Both the position numbers and the translations under genes were made by a program. The notes beneath the pieces were generated by a model. That model had not been told where the DNA came from and ran no database searches. It was given only the letters and a program-made list of their open reading frames with translations. A stretch of DNA of 64,000 bases from Raphanus sativus (Eukaryota > Streptophyta > Magnoliopsida > Brassicales > Brassicaceae): positions 10,974,001 to 11,038,000 of the forward strand of contig NC_079516.1 of assembly GCF_000801105.2 (NCBI RefSeq), written 5' to 3'. Every line of letters begins with the position of its first letter. The stretch's first letter is position 1. This document shows, piece after piece, positions 12,071-23,013 of the stretch.

Positions 12071-12958
12071 ATTTGAAAAAATCAACTTTTTTTTCCATCT
12101 AATAATATTATTGAAAAAAGGCTAAAAGCCCATACATGCCGTACAAACAAACAAGTAAAAACCAGTCTAAAGGCCCACATATTGGCCCAAACTTTAAACG
12201 AGCCTAACAAAGGCCCACGTCACAAGATCCTTGCGGTTGAGATGTCCCACGCGCAGGCGCGTAAAGAGAAAACGCGTCTTCACTGATCTCCCCACCGAAC
12301 ACGTGTTGAAACCTCACCACACGAGGCACACGCGTCAACCAAACCGCATCGACGTCACCGCCAAGGATTTTCACCGGAGAACCACACCGCTTCACCGGGA
12401 CACCGATCACCGTCGGAAATGATTTCCGACCCAATCCCTTCCACATCTTCGCCTGGACTCGTTTCAACGGAGAGATGCATCGGCCTATCCGAGATCTCTT
12501 CCCGAGCCACCGAAGTCGTCATCTTCACCCCATCACTTTCTCCCCGGATAGAGCCCACCAACCAGCGAATTCTCATCCTGAAGCAAAGCTGAGACTACCA
12601 TCAAGCCATAACCGGACCACCGAGAAATTTTGTTCATCCGCCGTCGAGATCACACCTTACGACGCGGAGACTGAAGCCGGACGATCGCCTTAGAAGGAGA
12701 GGCACAGCGCCGGAGTCAAAAGTCGCCCGTCCACTGTGGAAGTGGTGCGACGCCGGAAGCCGATAATATAATTACGCAAACTATAAACGCAAAGAAAGAA
12801 AACAGGAGAGGCGAAAGGCCGGACCGACGGCGGATGAGAGAGCCTCACCGTCGGCCGGAAACGACGATCAAATCTTGTTGTCGCTAGAGAGAAGTTGGAG
12901 CGAGGCAAGGAGAGAGAAAATATTCACAACTAAACTACGTATTTGAAAAAATCAACTT
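12071..12958 (-). mobile_element. Non-autonomous retroposon copy 1 with 18-bp target-site duplication
   Basis: The direct repeat atttgaaaaaatcaactt flanks the insertion at 12071-12088 and 12941-12958. The insert (12089-12940, about 850 bp) reads on the minus strand and ends in a short poly-A (T run at 12087-12094 on plus), the pattern of LINE-mediated retroposition. It is GC-rich compared with its surroundings, CG-rich and proline/arginine-like in all frames. The best minus-strand ORF (12204-12467, 87 codons) shows no known domain. A second copy lies at 53.4-54.2 kb. Size and style recall Arabidopsis Sadhu retroposons, but that assignment is a guess. Confidence 0.82.
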
Positions 12959-13459
12959 ATTTGGTGAGTTTGTCCATCTTCCACAAATTCATATTTAATC
13001 TTCTTATCTTGACCAAAAAAAACCTTCTCATCACTGGCGTACTTGTCAATCCAGAATAAGTATTATTCATTTTTCACAAAAATGAATAAAAATGAATTAT
13101 TGGCAAGTGGATATGACATGTGACAAGGCAATGAGACGTATCCCGTGCGTAACTTTCCTTCTTCTCTGGATAAGCATTTGCCACTTCTTTCTCCTTGTTC
13201 CTCTTTACTTTTCTCTTCTTGAAATAATATATAGATTTAGTGATGCCAATCATATTACTATATAATTTAAACTGCTTTTCTCTACTGATTTAGTTTCTTT
13301 CTTTTTTTTCTTCGATAATAATATTAATCAGAAGAGGAATCATTTTGCACTATTGATTGATCAATAATAAACAATACACAAACAAAATATATAAAATATA
13401 CTACTAATAGTAAGATCAAAGACCATTAAAAAAGAAACAGAAAAGACAGTTCCACGAAT
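12959..13459 (+). promoter_or_regulatory. Upstream region of the carbonic anhydrase gene
   Basis: About 500 bp between the retroposon and the BCA6 start codon. No unambiguous TATA box was chosen. CT-rich stretches at 13148-13215 and 13277-13315 look like plant core-promoter or leader sequence. The retroposon insertion therefore sits only about 500 bp upstream of this gene. Confidence 0.4.
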
Positions 13460-15126
13460 ATGGCGTTAACACTATGTGAGTCTTATGATCAAAAAAGCTG
13501 ATCAAAGTTTATCAGCTGAACTAATTTCCTAAACGTCATCGTTGTGTTTCCATGTTCAGGTGGAAGAGCTCGTCGCTTAGTCTCTGCAACATCAGTATAT
13601 AGCAATGGTTGTCTTCAAAGAGTGAGTCCCACATCTTGATCTTCATATTCTCAATTACATAATTTCCAACCTAAGTTTATATTTTTTATTTAAAACTACT
13701 TGTTGAAGCTGCAACAAACCGGATCGGATCGGTTTCAGCTTGGTCAAGCAAAAGCAATAAGATTATTACCCAGGTAATAAGTTAGAGTTTGGTCTTTATT
13801 CTTCAGAGTTGCGTTTCTATAAAGCTAGAATCTTTGAAATAAAGGGAATAAAATAATAAAGACAGAGATTACTCTGTTTTTTTCGTATGGTAGGAGGACG
13901 AATATGGTTCAAGAATTAAGAAGTAGAGAAGAACTTATGCAAGAAAACAGAGATACTGAGACAAGTTATGATTTTCTGGGTGAGATGCGACAGAGGTTTC
14001 TTAGATTCAAGAGACAAAAGTATTTGTAAGTATAGAAATTCACTTTCTTGATCCTCTGTTTTTTTTTTCTCTGTTCTTCTTTGAGTTCTTTTTAAATTGA
14101 TGAATGCAATCCTTAAAATCAGACCACAGATAGAAAAGTTTCAAGCTTTGGCCATAGCTCAATCACCAAAGGTGAGTGAGCATCATCAGAACTATTCCGG
14201 ATTATTCCATTAAGTGTTAAATAATTACTGACAGAGAAAAAAAAAATCAGGTTATGGTGATAGGATGTGCAGATTCAAGGGTGTGTCCTTCTTATGTACT
14301 AGGATTCCAACCTGGTGAGGCTTTTACTATCCGAAATGTTGCCAATCTCATCACACCGATTCAGGTGCATTTCACACTTGCTCCTTTTTGTTCTTACATC
14401 AAGATAACCTCTAAAACCCTTTTGTTGTTTTCCTCTTTTTGATCGAAAGAACGGGCCAACAGAAACCAACTCAGCTCTTGAATTTGCAGTCACCATTCTT
14501 CAGGTAAGCTTAAAAATGTAGAGAGTGAAAGTTGCAGCAAAAGAATTTATGCATATACTCATGTTGTCTCTGCATAGGTTGAGAACATTATAGTAATGGG
14601 TCATAGCAATTGTGGAGGAATCGCAGCGCTTATGAACCATGAAAACCATCTAGAACAACCGTCTAGGTATATAGATATATCTACACTAATTTTTTCAGTA
14701 AATATTCAAATTGCTTGATTGTAGCAACAACTTTTGTGTGTAATAGTTTGGTAGAGAGATGGGTCTTGAATGGAAAAGCCGCCAAGTTAAGAACACAAGA
14801 AGCTTCGTCACACTTAAGTTTTGATGAACAATGCAGAAACTGTGAAAAGGTATCAAATTCCAAACATCTTCTCTCTGTTGCTTCAGGTCTCTTGTACCTG
14901 AATCTGATTTACGTGTGTGCATGTTGTTTTGGAGCAGGAATCTATAAAGGATTCTGTGATGAATTTAATAACATATCCATGGATAAGAGAAAGAGTAAAG
15001 ACTGGTGAAGTAAAGATTCATGGGTGTTATTACAATTTGTCAGACTGTAGTCTTGAGAAGTGGAGACTCAGTTCAGACAAGAATAGCAATGAATTCTATG
15101 TTTCAGACAAAGAGATATGGAACTGA
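13460..15126 (+). CDS. BCA6: Beta carbonic anhydrase 6 (mitochondrial type)
   Basis: Zinc enzyme interconverting CO2 and bicarbonate; plant BCA6 is reported to be mitochondrial. Ten exons join in frame: 13460-13475, 13560-13621, 13709-13773, 13894-14025, 14123-14171, 14251-14364, 14450-14503, 14578-14666, 14747-14849 and 14938-15126, giving 290 residues. The N-terminus [17 protein letters not shown] is Arg/Ser-rich without acids, as in a mitochondrial presequence. Catalytic residues are visible: Cys114, Asp116 and Arg118 in CADSR, then His173 and Cys176 in GHSNCGG (zinc ligands C/H/C). The C-terminal part [13 protein letters not shown] is typical of the family. Exon 1 has only 16 coding bases, so the start depends on that tiny exon; an internal Met (NMVQEL) is an alternative. 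Counterpart: At1g58180. Confidence 0.95.
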
Positions 15127-15468
15127 GAAAATGTAAAACAACTATCAGTTCTAACATCCAAATGTTCCTTTGTATGTAAACATAATGCAATTTACAGTAA
15201 ATAAGTATTAGGTGCAGACTGGAAGAAAAATAAAACAAATTTCAATGAGGAATTACTAAAGATATTTAATTTAAGCTCATTAGATCCCCAAACTTACAAC
15301 ACCACAAAATACTTCAAACACAACAGTACATTGATGATCTCACATATGAAACAAAATAAAAACTGACAACAGAGAGAACACAAATAGCAAAAACATAAAA
15401 TATAATAAAAAGAGACTGGTTTTGAATGGATAAAATCTCTCTCAGGTCTGTCTCCATGTTCTTAAACT
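15127..15468. other. Short spacer between convergent genes
   Basis: 342 bp hold the 3' ends of BCA6 (plus) and the DUF7870-like gene (minus). AT-rich, with AATAAA-like words (e.g. AAAATAAAACAA near 15228) that could serve as polyadenylation signals. Confidence 0.5.
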
Positions 15469-16731
15469 TCAACCCCACCATTGATGCACCGCAACACCTT
15501 CATCTCTAAGTTTGCCATATAGAGCCAAACACTCCCAGTAAGCCATACCACTCTTACTCTGCATCTTCCTTCCCCTTAGCCCTAAACCCTTAGGCTTGCA
15601 CTCCAAGAAAAGCTCATCCACCATTTTTATCGACTTGCTCCTCATCATCTCCTCCACCACTTCAGCCTCTGCCTTCATCACCACGTATTCCTCCTCCTTC
15701 ACATTCTCTTTGAGCCACTCTGTCATCCCCATATTTTCAGAGTCTAGGCTCATCTCATCGTTCACTGTCTTAATCTTGTACATCTCAAACTTCAGATTTC
15801 TTGTTGGGTAATTCTTAACAAACCATTCTGTTCCACTGGTTCCTTTTCCATTACCCACATCGATAAATACTCGCCTTGAGTAACTCCCCAGGTCCATTGT
15901 GTCCCCCATAAGGTCTGGGAGGTACCTTGTCCGTTTCAAGTACGTTCTTGATTTTCTTGAAGCTGCTCTTGGTGGTTCAAGGAGAACATCCTCTAGCTTA
16001 CTCAAAGCATTTTTCTTGGCCTCTTCTTCTGTGATAGTGAGAAGCTTTCTCCCCGTGGCCACTGTGCCCTGAATTTTCTCTGTTTCCCCTGTTTTCCTCA
16101 TCGCCATAACCGTGTACTCAGAGCTCTTCATGTACACTATTTCGTAGTTTAAGTGTTCCAAGAAATTTGGAGGAAGATCCTGGAGGTTGAGTTGGACGGT
16201 GAGGATGCCGCCGACTTTGAGAGCCCGGTCTAGAAATTCAGCAGAGTCAATGTGACGAGAATGTGCAAATGCAAAATCAAAGGTCTCGTTTGGGACCATG
16301 CTCTGCGTCTCCTCATCGCTTGCAGATACTAAAAGCATCTCGGTTTCGATAACTGTTTGAGAGTATGAAGTAACAGTCACCTCATCATCTCCTCCGCTTA
16401 GGAGAAGTGCTTTATCTCCAAGCTTAAAGAGACCTTCCTTCTCTAAATCATTGAGAAGCAAAGGCAATATCTCATGATGGTCAGACTCAACCAACTTAGA
16501 TGCAGCGGTTGCAACAGTTCCATACTTCAGCAGAGTCAACCAAGTAAATGAAAGAAAGAACAAAGCCAAAAGCATTGATCTCATAAGAAGAGTCAAGACT
16601 TCAGAACGAGAAGCCTTGAAGAAAGAATCTGCAGAGCCCAAAGAAGAGCTCGAATGGTCTCTTTTTTTCAAGAGGTAGTGACAGTGCTTTTGGCACATGG
16701 AATGAAAGTCATGGACAGTAACAAACACCAT
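15469..16731 (-). CDS. DUF7870 / methyltransferase-like membrane protein
   Basis: Single-exon gene of 420 residues starting at ATG 16731-16729. A hydrophobic stretch at about residues 47-68 (LLMRSMLLALFFLSFTWLTL) predicts one membrane anchor near the N-terminus, with the rest on one side of the membrane. The middle contains a methyltransferase-like pattern (NETFDFAFAHSRHIDSAEFL, then ALKVGGILTVQL). The C-terminal half has FIDVGNGKGTSGTEWFVKNY, a second Rossmann-like segment, and ends in HQWWG. Plant proteins of this build are annotated as putative SAM-dependent methyltransferases without a known substrate. The counterpart is probably At1g58120. It converges on BCA6. Function is unproven; coding integrity looks complete. 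Confidence 0.88.
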   Translation of the reverse strand: MVFVTVHDFHSMCQKHCHYLLKKRDHSSSSLGSADSFFKASRSEVLTLLMRSMLLALFFLSFTWLTLLKYGTVATAASKLVESDHHEILPLLLNDLEKEGLFKLGDKALLLSGGDDEVTVTSYSQTVIETEMLLVSASDEETQSMVPNETFDFAFAHSRHIDSAEFLDRALKVGGILTVQLNLQDLPPNFLEHLNYEIVYMKSSEYTVMAMRKTGETEKIQGTVATGRKLLTITEEEAKKNALSKLEDVLLEPPRAASRKSRTYLKRTRYLPDLMGDTMDLGSYSRRVFIDVGNGKGTSGTEWFVKNYPTRNLKFEMYKIKTVNDEMSLDSENMGMTEWLKENVKEEEYVVMKAEAEVVEEMMRSKSIKMVDELFLECKPKGLGLRGRKMQSKSGMAYWECLALYGKLRDEGVAVHQWWG

Positions 16732-17736
16732 TTTTTATCTTTGCTGAGACGAAGAGAGCGCCCCAAAAGTGCAGTTGAAAGTTAAAGAAAAGGAAAAAGA
16801 GAAGAGAAAGCTAATAGACAATTAAAAGGATTTTATAAGAAGAGAAAACAGGTAAAAAAAAGAAAAAGAAGAAAGAGAGAAGAGAGAGGGTTAAGAGAAA
16901 GGCGAGTCTAGCGAGTGCAGAACCTAGCGGCTGTATGATTTCCACCTGTTAGAGAAACACGGCTACTCTTCAAATTAGACCAAAGGGACATCAGCTGCCT
17001 CATTCTCTGTATCTCCATGGCGGTTATCACCTATGTACCTCTTTCTTGCTCTCAATCTGCTATTTCATCATTTAGACACACACACACAAATATATATGTA
17101 TATATATTTTTGTTTGAATATATTATGTCTGGTTATCAATGAATCCTCAGATGTTTCTTCCCATTCTTTCCAAAGAAAATATTAATACTCACGGAAGCAA
17201 CATATGGGATGAAAAAGAGATTGAGAGCAGGAAAAAGGTTTTTGTTGAATTGATTTTGTGGATTGATTTCTTGAGGCTTAAGTTTTTTCTTTTTGTTTTC
17301 CGCAAGAGGTGAGAGAGATTTGGATTGAAAATATAAAGGGCTTTTCTGTTTTTCTGAAAGCCTTTGTTTACGCCATGCCTCTATCTATTTTAAGATATTT
17401 TCCTCTATATTCATGGGGGCTATAACTTGTTTTCCAAGTAATCTCATCACCTTCCTTTATTAGGGTATGGCCACATCACTGACATATCCCAGTTCTTAGT
17501 TGTTTTGGCTCCGTTCTAGATGATGAAACAAAAAAACTAGTTGGACATTTACAAGGAGCTTAATCATTTCCTAAGAATATAAGAACAATCTTTGACCAAC
17601 AAACAAAATGTACTATTTCCTTTCATAATGTAAAATATTTTATAAATGTTTATTGTTTCAAAATATAACATGTTTTGATATTTAAAAAATACTTTATTTA
17701 AAATTGGTTGATCTTTAATGTTTTACGGCATTATTT
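16732..17736. other. Promoter and leader of the DUF7870-like gene, then spacer
   Basis: 16740-16915 is a GA-rich block (plus strand), i.e. a CT-rich 5' leader on the minus strand. An (AC)n/(AT)n microsatellite lies at 17079-17108. Beyond about 17350 there is AT-rich spacer without a recognisable gene. Confidence 0.5.
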
Positions 17737-18410
17737 TTTTCATCAAATGGCTATTTTATTACTCAAACTTGAGGTTCTGGGGAACCAGATCGGAACAGAA
17801 CAACCAATGTAATACAAATCCCTGCAGAACGATCTTGTTATCTCAGCTAATGAATCAGATGATACATTTTGAGAACAAGGAACATAAATCAGTGTGAACT
17901 CCGTGAATCTTTACTTCAACTTCATCGGTTCCTTCAACTTAGTGGCGAAACTTGGCCACACACCAGGGTATTGGATCATTGCGACTAAATCCTTATAGTC
18001 AGTGCCAAAAGATTGAAAAGTTGATAGTTGTAACATGCATTCCATTACTCATGTTAATGCTTCGAGTTCCGAATGCAGTGGTGAGATAGCCGCCTTTGGT
18101 TCTTAGCACCCAAAAACTGGCTCCATGTCCATCCATAACCACTAAAGAGTGAGTCATGTGTCCATGAACCATCTATCATGGATCTCTCAGAGATATCCAC
18201 CTCTTGCAAGATTTGTGTCCCCATTTTTTTTTTTTTTTTAGATTTGCTTTAAACTACGCATGGCATTCAGATTCTGCATGTAGGATAGTTTTCACTGGGT
18301 CTCTGTCTATTCCCCTAAACAGCTTATCGTTCTATGTTTTCCAGATATACCACATAATCCAAAGATATGGATCTCTATCTAACTCTGGATTTTTAATATC
18401 ATTCTTCCGT
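17737..18410 (-). mobile_element. LINE 3' remnant (RNase H domain), broken
   Basis: The minus strand reads in scattered frames as the end of a plant L1-type non-LTR retrotransposon ORF2: a DGSWTHDSLFSGYGW segment near 18130-18170, then WPSFATKLKEPMKL, NVSSDSLAEITRSFCRDL and IWFPRTSSL near 17760-17960. A run of 7 T at 17737-17743 (poly-A on minus) marks the 3' end. Stops and frame changes break it, and a poly-A run interrupts it at about 18225-18240. The 5' end is truncated near 18410. No target-site duplication was found. Confidence 0.72.
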
Positions 18411-19375
18411 CATAACATATAATATTGATTTGTGAATTTGGAAATATAAAGAGAGAAAGAGAGTTATCATAACTTCACTTATGATTATTATCTATTCTAT
18501 TAAAACTGAAGTACAATTAGTACTTAGCCCAGACTTTTCCCTAATAATTACAATTAACTGCCACTGTGTTTTGCACTGTCGTTTTATAAATTTAACATTC
18601 CGTTCCTACACTACAAAGTTAGCTGGTTTGGTTTCAACTGATTATATTGTTTTGGGCTTATTATATTTTGATGGCCCAAATCACACTTTTTAAATATTTT
18701 CGAATAAAAAAACCTATAATCAGAAACCTATTCATTTGACTTAGATACACTACTCAAAGAAGGAATCTTAACAACTTAGAGCTTGATTGGTACCGTAGTT
18801 AGATGGGCTGAAAGCTCTCTTATATCCAATCACAATAATAATTAAAGCATATGAAATAGCATTGGCGGCTTCTATCTGCTCCATTTGATAATGCTCTTTA
18901 ATGAAGCTTTTAAATGAGCATTCTACCCTAATAATTGATAATTACCAAAATGCCCTAACATATTTAACTAAAATTTGCGAAGATAATTCCATAATATTTT
19001 CAAAACCCTAATCATAACTGTTACGTAAGTTTTGTTATAAAAAGACGAAATCAAAGATCTGTGCTCGGCCAAAAAAAAAGCCGTCAAGAACTTCAAATTG
19101 AAAGTAAGGCATGTTGTTGTTTTTAGCTTATATAATTCATTGATCATATATGATTATTATTCACTCAAAACTTGTGTTTTACATGAGAAGGTAGCTGTGC
19201 TAGTTTTTTTCTAACGTAGAACAATGATTTTCATTAGTCATTAGTTCATGTGGTTGCTTTCTAACATGTTATTTTATTAATTTTCACGATGAACTTGTGT
19301 TATTTTTCTTGTTTCTTATATTTTAAAGCACACTAAAATATAATAGTTTTGTATAATTTATGAAAAACAGAAACG

Positions 19376-20461
19376 ATGTCGAACCCACAAGATCCTACGC
19401 AACCATCGAGTAAGCAACCAACGAGTAAGGTATGAATACATATATACATTAAATTGATGTTACGTTGTTCTTTGATTGCTGTTTGTTTGTAATTATATAT
19501 ATTGCTTCTCTGGATTTTTAGCCAAAATTTATTTGGACACATGAGATGAGTCATGAGATGTTAGTATTAGCTAATGGTGAAAAAGACAAAGGACATTGGA
19601 AAGGCACATGTTTTAATGAAATGGGAAGACAAAACATTCGAGCAGGATTTTTGACCAGGTTTGGTTTGAATATACCATGGGGGAAATTCAAAAGTCGCCT
19701 TGAACATCTACGAAGGCAGTATGATATATATAAACGTGTCACAAAGAATGCGACTGGGTTAGGTTTCACTGAATTTGGTGAGATTGATATGAGTGCAGAT
19801 TGGTGGGATCAGCTAATTAAGGTACTTTTTAATAAGCTCTAATTACTGGTTCATTTTTTTTTTACAATTTTTAATCAACTTAAAACATTTATGTTCATTG
19901 TAGGCATGTCCAGAAGCCACGAAACTCCGTGTCCATCCGTTGCGTGATATTCCACTCCTTGATTCTTTATACCTTAAAGTTACAATCTCGGTTAGTGAAG
20001 GTTGGCAACATCAAGAAGGACCGAGCCAACTGCCTCAGCGTATAGAATCTGAAGAAGAATATGACGAGATATCATCTCCAATCAATATGCCTGAAGATAA
20101 TCAAAAGACTCACCAGGCGCATAGTTCCAAAAGAGCACATCAAGAAAAAACCTCCAGAATAAGATCTTCTCGGAAAAAGCCCAATTTAGATCATTGGGAC
20201 CGTATCACAAGTACGTTAGAAAATCAAGAGAGGTTTTGGTCAGCAGGTCGACAAACATTTGACTCCTTTAACCCATTTAATACTGCTATATGCACAGAGG
20301 AGTTGTTGAAGCTGTCTACCCTAGACCAAGAAAGTGAGCTGTACTGGGCATCTCTTGATTACCTAGCTAGCAACGAGAATGGACGTCAAATCTTTATGAC
20401 GTTACCGAATGAGAAACAAAAAATAAAGTATCTCGAAAGGGTTACTGGAAAAATGAACTAG
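19376..20461 (+). CDS. Harbinger ORF1: Myb/SANT-like DNA-binding protein
   Basis: Accessory protein of the PIF/Harbinger transposon; in this family it binds the element ends and helps the nuclease reach the nucleus. Three exons join in frame: 19376-19429, 19522-19821 and 19904-20461, giving 303 residues. The N-terminal Myb_DNA-bind_3 type domain (about residues 20-115) shows the Trp pattern FIWTHEM, GHWKGTCFNEMG and SADWWDQLIK. A Ser/Lys-rich basic linker (about residues 165-190) follows, then a C-terminal helical region ending KYLERVTGKMN. No frame break was seen. Splice sites are canonical GT-AG, but expression is not shown by sequence. Similar proteins are also annotated in plant genomes as L10-interacting MYB proteins. 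Confidence 0.85.
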
Positions 20462-20732
20462 ATGCTTTATATTTTCTTTGTGTTTTAAGCTTGGGTGTTT
20501 GCTTTGGATTTATGAATTTAAATTGGTGTTTGCTCTGGATTTATGAATTTAAATGTGTATCATATGACGTGGTGTTTTTCTGAATTTATATGAGTTTTTT
20601 GCTTTAATTTGGATGTTTGCTTTGAATATTGTGTATGCTTCTTCTTTATTTTCTAATGTTTACGTAACGTTGTTATATACTTGTCGTATGCTAACTTTTT
20701 AGTATATTATATTTGTTTTTCAGGAAGTTGCC

Positions 20733-21899
20733 ATGGTATGTAATCAAAACATACTTATGGTAATTCGATTGTTGGTCGAAAGTGCATATCCTAATCCTTA
20801 CGGTGATAGACAGTTGATGAGAACAGACCGAGACCGTGGATTGCGTCATACAATGCAGATGATTAATGGTTCTGGTAGAGAATGCTATGAAACGGTACGA
20901 ATGAATAAAGAAACTTTTATAGAGTTATGTGATACTTTAAGGAACAAGTATAACCTAGAAGAGTCACGTGAGTGCTCATTAGAAGAGGCTGTGGCAATGT
21001 TTTTGGAAACACTTGGACATGATGAAGTACAACGACAAATTGCTAAGAACTTTCAGCGTAGTCAGGAGACGGTGAACCGAAAATTTATGGAGGTATTAGA
21101 TGCTGTCCTTCTTCTCTCCAAGGATATATTAAAGCCTTGTCATGATGAGTTTAATCAGACAAGCAATCGTCTATACTCTAATAAAAGGTACTGGCCTCAT
21201 TTTCGTGATTGTATTGGAGCTCTTGATGGTACTCATGTGTCAGTAAGGGTCAGAAGTGATCAAAAAGAAAGATTTTGGAATGTGAGAAAGCAATTTGCCT
21301 CAATGAACGTACTTGCTATTTGTAACTTGGATATGAAGTTCATATATGCGTATGTCGGGACTCCAGGCAGAGCACATGATACAAAAGTTCTTACTTATTG
21401 TGCGCAGAGTGACACATTTTTCCCGACACCTCCAGAAGGAAAATATTTTGTTGTTGATTCTGGATATCCGAACAGAAAAGGATATTTAGCTCCATACCGT
21501 AGAACAAGATACCACCCACATCAGTGGGGTGATGGACCACCTAGTAGTGCAAGTGAATGGTTTAACAAACGTCATTCGTCTTTACGTTCATTGATCGAAC
21601 GTTCGTTTGGGGTGTGGAAAGCTAAGTGGCGGATTCTGAAAAATGAGGCACGTTATAACTTACCGATGCAATGCAAAATAGTCGTTGCGACAATGGCCCT
21701 TCATAATTTTATATGTGATTCAACCACAAAAGATGATGATTTTGATGAGTACGAAAGGATGGAAGAACAAGAATTGAACGGTTCGAATATAGAAGATGCA
21801 GCAGAAGTTGAAGTCATGCGTTATGAACCTACAGGAGATACTTACATGGCAGAAGTACGTAACCATATCGCAGAAAGTATTTGGAATGCTCGCTATTAG
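20733..21899 (+). CDS. Harbinger ORF2: DDE nuclease (HARBI1-like transposase)
   Basis: Endonuclease of the PIF/Harbinger transposon, which cuts and inserts the element at TTA/TAA. One open frame of 388 residues beginning at ATG 20733. The N-terminal helix-turn-helix-like part (about residues 60-125, LEEAVAMFLETLGHDEVQRQ) precedes the DDE_Tnp_4 domain. The three catalytic acids are all present: Asp165 in IGALDGTH, Asp242 in FVVDSGYPN and Glu289 in LIERSFGVWKAKWRIL. The C-terminus is acidic. The preceding TTTTTCAG at 20717-20724 may be an acceptor of a leader intron. It lies 271 bp after ORF1 on the same strand. With all three catalytic residues and no stop, this copy could be active. Confidence 0.9.
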   Translation: MVCNQNILMVIRLLVESAYPNPYGDRQLMRTDRDRGLRHTMQMINGSGRECYETVRMNKETFIELCDTLRNKYNLEESRECSLEEAVAMFLETLGHDEVQRQIAKNFQRSQETVNRKFMEVLDAVLLLSKDILKPCHDEFNQTSNRLYSNKRYWPHFRDCIGALDGTHVSVRVRSDQKERFWNVRKQFASMNVLAICNLDMKFIYAYVGTPGRAHDTKVLTYCAQSDTFFPTPPEGKYFVVDSGYPNRKGYLAPYRRTRYHPHQWGDGPPSSASEWFNKRHSSLRSLIERSFGVWKAKWRILKNEARYNLPMQCKIVVATMALHNFICDSTTKDDDFDEYERMEEQELNGSNIEDAAEVEVMRYEPTGDTYMAEVRNHIAESIWNARY

Positions 21900-23013
21900 T
21901 TAATTAATTTAGCTTACTTTGTTTTTAATAAGATTGTTTTTAGTTGCTGGAAAACTTGTGTACGTGATTTGTTTTTAGTTGCTGGAAAACTTGTGTACGT
22001 GATCATTTGTTCTTTTTCTTTTTTCTTTAATTCTTTAGTTTTAATTATGTCTATTTTGGTCATTTAATATTTTAAATGCTACAGCTTTGCCAATCATATA
22101 ATTTGATTGTAACTAATATAGCATACATCTTCTGCTGCATACTGCTTCTGCTGCTTACTGCTACTGCTTCTGCTAATGCTTTACCAATCAAGGCCTTAGA
22201 GATCAATCAATCATCAAATACAAACGAACAAAACGATATCGTACATATGATTTCCCTTGAGAGAGAAACCTAATATTTTTTTCTAGATCTAGAATTTTTG
22301 AAAAGATAAAAAAAAACGTGGCCTATGTCGATGAAACCAGAAAATGGGTTTGGGCCAATATGGCTGAGAATTTGAGAGTTATAAACGATGGGCATAGGTC
22401 AATTTTTTTTTTCAAAAATAATTGTGAAGCATGTAATGCAAGAAATCATTTGGTAAAAAAATGTGATTATTTATTTGTTTCGTCCAACAAATAGATCTTT
22501 ATTTCCTTATATTCATAGTGGCCAAGTAAATATCGTTGTTTCCAAATATATAAATACATGTAGCTATATAGTGACTTTAATCTTATATTATTTTATATAC
22601 AACTTTGTATTTGATTAAATTTTTAATATGCCTTATTATTTTATATATTATTTTAGATCTCTTATGCACCATTTTTAATGTTTCTCTCTAAAGAATGTAT
22701 TTGTTTTAAAAATTATCAATCTAAAATTTATTGAGAATATTCAACTTTAAATATTCATAAAATCAACAAACATACTCAATTTTTTTACATTTTACATTTT
22801 AATTTTAGTTTACCAAGTAGAATGAATTAAAATACAATACAGTAAAAACACAATTTCATAGAAACTGAAATAGATGCAAAATTCATTGAATAAGATACAG
22901 CGTGGTGAAAAATTATGAATATATAGCAAGAACATAAACAATTATGTTTATGAAATTCTTAGAAGTTAAAAACATGAACAAACACCCGCGCGGACGCGCG
23001 GATCAAAAGCTAG

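Larger units (their letters stand above)
18776..22198 (+). mobile_element. PIF/Harbinger transposon, apparently complete
   Basis: Flanked by the 3-bp duplication TTA (18776-18778 and 22196-22198), as expected for PIF/Harbinger. The inverted ends are GAGCTTGATTGGTA (18779-18792) and, on the minus strand, GGCCTTGATTGGTA (22195-22182), 12 of 14 identical. The 3,417-bp element contains both genes needed: a Myb/SANT-like DNA-binding protein (ORF1) and a DDE nuclease (ORF2), in the same direction and both open. Small internal duplications lie between and after the genes (20494-20555, 21937-22005). A CTG/CTT-rich stretch sits just inside the right end (22119-22178). Confidence 0.92.
18491..23013 (+). 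mobile_element. Helitron carrying a nested Harbinger transposon
   Basis: The 5' end TCTATTCTATTAAAACTGAA is preceded by A (18490). The 3' end has a CCGCGCGGACGCGCGG hairpin, then ATCAAAAGCTAG (ends 23013), followed by T. The A^T insertion site and hairpin-CTAG fit a Helitron. Without the Harbinger element (18779-22195 plus one TTA) it is about 1.1 kb and has no Rep/Hel gene, so it depended on other copies for movement. Confidence 0.8.

Noticed and set aside
12231..12908. Several CG-rich frames on both strands near 12.2-12.9 kb
   Set aside because: They overlap in nearly every frame because the retroposon is GC-rich and low in stops. None has a recognisable domain, so they are listed only as part of the element.
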